6,451 nt of DNA from Oscillospiraceae bacterium. GTDB lineage: Bacteria; Bacillota; Clostridia; Oscillospirales; Ruminococcaceae. Location: NCBI GenBank assembly GCA_900768675.1, contig CAAGDT010000114.1, positions 1 through 6,451 on the forward strand, read 5' to 3'. The notes beneath the pieces were generated by a model. The model had not been told where the DNA came from. It saw only the letters and a list, made by a program, of their open reading frames with translations, and searched no databases. Of the stretch, positions 4,909 to 6,451 are shown one piece after another. Every line of letters begins with the position of its first letter. The first letter of the stretch is position 1. A program made the position numbers and the translations under genes.

Positions 4909-6451
4909 ATGGCAGTTTATCGTATTTATGTCGAAAAAAAGCCCCGCTACGCCGTTGACGGGGACGCAGTTCTTGCAGACCTGAGAACAGCCCTTCGTAT
5001 GGAGAGCGTTACGGGAGTAAGAATTATCAATCGTTATGACGCCGAGGATATTACAAAAGAGAACTTCGAGCGTTCAATCCCCGTAGTATTTTCCGAGCCT
5101 CCCGTTGACGAGGTTTTCTACTCCCTGCCCGAAATCGGGGAGAACGAGAGAATGTTCGCAGTTGAATTTCTCCCCGGTCAGTTCGACCAGAGAGCAGACA
5201 GCGCAGCGCAGTGCATACAGATGCTCTGTCAGGGCGACCGTCCTCTCGTAAAGTACGCTAAAATCTATATTCTGAGCGGCAATATCACCGACGAGGAATT
5301 TGCAAAGATAAAGCACTACCTCATTAACGGCGTTGAAGCGAGAGAATGCGGCTACGAGGAATACGAAACCCTTAAAATAAAGTACGATATTCCTACCGAG
5401 GTAGCATCCCTTGATGGCTTTTTAGACCTTGACGAAAAGGGACTTGCCGACTTTATAAAGCAGTACGGTCTTGCTATGGACGAGGGTGATATTAAGTTCT
5501 GCCAGGATTATTTCAAGTCCGAGAACCGCTGCCCCACCATAACCGAAATCAGAATGATAGATACCTACTGGTCTGACCACTGCCGTCACACTACATTCGG
5601 TACTATTATAGATGACGCAGACATCAAGGCGCCCTATGTTGCGGAAACCTACAAGCAGTACAGAGCCGACAGAGAGGAGCTTGGCAGAGGAAATAAGCCC
5701 ATCTGCCTTATGGATATTGCTACCCTTGCAGCTAAGAAGCTTAAGGCCGACGGCGTTCTCAAAAACCTTGACGAGAGTGAGGAAATCAACGCCTGCTCCG
5801 TAAGAATTACAGTTGACGTTGACGGCAAGGACGAGGACTGGCTCCTTATGTTCAAGAACGAAACCCATAACCACACCACAGAAATCGAGCCCTTCGGCGG
5901 CGCAGCTACCTGTCTTGGCGGCGCAATCCGTGACCCTCTCTCGGGAAGAGCCTACGTTTATCAGGCTATGCGTGTAACAGGCGCTTCCGACCCGCTTCTT
6001 CCCGTTTCCGAAACAATCGAGGGCAAGCTGCCTCCAAGAAAGATTACAACAACCGCTGCCGCAGGCTATTCCTCCTACGGCAACCAGATTGGTCTTGCAA
6101 CAGGTCACGTTGCGGAGATATACCACCCGGGCTATATGGCAAAGAGAATGGAAATCGGCGCAGTTATTGCTGCTGCTCCCGCTGACCATGTAAGACGTGA
6201 GCGCCCCACACCCGGTGATATTATCGTTCTTCTCGGCGGCAAGACCGGACGTGACGGCTGCGGCGGTGCGACCGGCTCCTCCAAATCCCACAGCGTTGAA
6301 TCCCTTGAATCCTGCGGCGCAGAGGTTCAGAAAGGTAATGCACCCGTAGAAAGAAAGCTTCAGCGCCTTTTCAGAAAGAGAGAGGCAACAACTCTTATCA
6401 AGCGCTGCAACGACTTCGGCGCAGGCGGCGTTTCCGTGGCTATCGGCGAGC
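4909..6451 (+). CDS. purL: Phosphoribosylformylglycinamidine synthase, single-chain type (5' part)
   Basis: PurL converts formylglycinamide ribonucleotide, glutamine and ATP to formylglycinamidine ribonucleotide, the fourth step of de novo purine synthesis, in the cytosol. The window holds the first 514 codons; the single-chain form is normally about 1200-1300 residues, with a C-terminal glutaminase domain that lies beyond the right edge. Visible parts: N-terminal PurS-like region about 1-155; linker about 160-215; first AIRS-type synthetase half from about 215, with WSDHCRHTTF 221-230, the ATP/metal motif ETHNH at 308-312 continuing into EIEPFGGAATCLGGAIRD, the glycine-rich GGKTGRDGCGGATG 443-456, and NDFGAGGVSVAIGE at the break. 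The pattern fits the clostridial single-chain subfamily. One oddity is Thr313 directly after ETHNH, where the family normally has Pro. It is divergent from the signalling operon, with its own promoter and a structured leader; no other pur gene is in the window. Confidence 0.96.
   Translation, partial: MAVYRIYVEKKPRYAVDGDAVLADLRTALRMESVTGVRIINRYDAEDITKENFERSIPVVFSEPPVDEVFYSLPEIGENERMFAVEFLPGQFDQRADSAAQCIQMLCQGDRPLVKYAKIYILSGNITDEEFAKIKHYLINGVEARECGYEEYETLKIKYDIPTEVASLDGFLDLDEKGLADFIKQYGLAMDEGDIKFCQDYFKSENRCPTITEIRMIDTYWSDHCRHTTFGTIIDDADIKAPYVAETYKQYRADREELGRGNKPICLMDIATLAAKKLKADGVLKNLDESEEINACSVRITVDVDGKDEDWLLMFKNETHNHTTEIEPFGGAATCLGGAIRDPLSGRAYVYQAMRVTGASDPLLPVSETIEGKLPPRKITTTAAAGYSSYGNQIGLATGHVAEIYHPGYMAKRMEIGAVIAAAPADHVRRERPTPGDIIVLLGGKTGRDGCGGATGSSKSHSVESLESCGAEVQKGNAPVERKLQRLFRKREATTLIKRCNDFGAGGVSVAIGE

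Noticed and set aside
4799..4984. A 61-codon plus-strand frame starting at the purL promoter
   Set aside because: It starts inside the -35 box and overlaps the start of purL in a different frame.
5422..6291. A 289-codon open frame on the minus strand inside purL
   Set aside because: It is antisense to a gene with unmistakable PurL motifs. Its translation is rich in Gly, Cys, Val and Ser with no recognisable domain, as expected from the reverse strand of a biased coding sequence.

Overview
The window looks like chromosome from a low-to-moderate GC Gram-positive anaerobe of the Clostridia, probably Ruminococcus-like. The grounds are strong AGGAGG-type ribosome binding sites, AT-rich spacers with vegetative (sigma-A type) promoters, a clostridial-style single-chain PurL, and multidomain GGDEF/EAL and transglutaminase-like proteins. 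The genus is an inference from protein style only.

Layout: two divergent transcription units leave a 337-base intergenic region (4572-4908). To the left, on the minus strand, a three-gene cluster reads in this order: a secreted transglutaminase-like protein (3303-4571); a 1070-residue cytosolic c-di-GMP enzyme with PAS-PAS-GGDEF-GAF-degenerate GGDEF-EAL architecture (74-3286); and the first 16 codons of a third gene (1-49) that leaves the window. The gaps are only 16 and 24 bases, with no terminator between genes and a ribosome binding site before each, so they are very probably one operon. To the right, on the plus strand, purL (4909 onward) encodes phosphoribosylformylglycinamidine synthase of de novo purine synthesis and is cut by the window end after 514 codons.

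The intergenic region is dense in apparent control elements: a consensus-like extended -10 promoter for purL; a strong and a weaker promoter for the minus operon; a 15-base inverted repeat just downstream of the operon start site; two near-identical 12-base elements exactly 60 bases apart; and a purL leader of about 75 bases with two predicted stem-loops, the second of which covers part of the ribosome binding site.

Functionally, purL is housekeeping. The most interesting unit is the minus operon, which couples an exported putative cysteine protease/transglutaminase-fold protein to an intracellular enzyme that appears able both to make and to degrade c-di-GMP. This suggests, but does not prove, a link between second-messenger signalling and cell-surface processing. 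No RNA genes, mobile elements, CRISPR arrays or phage features were seen.
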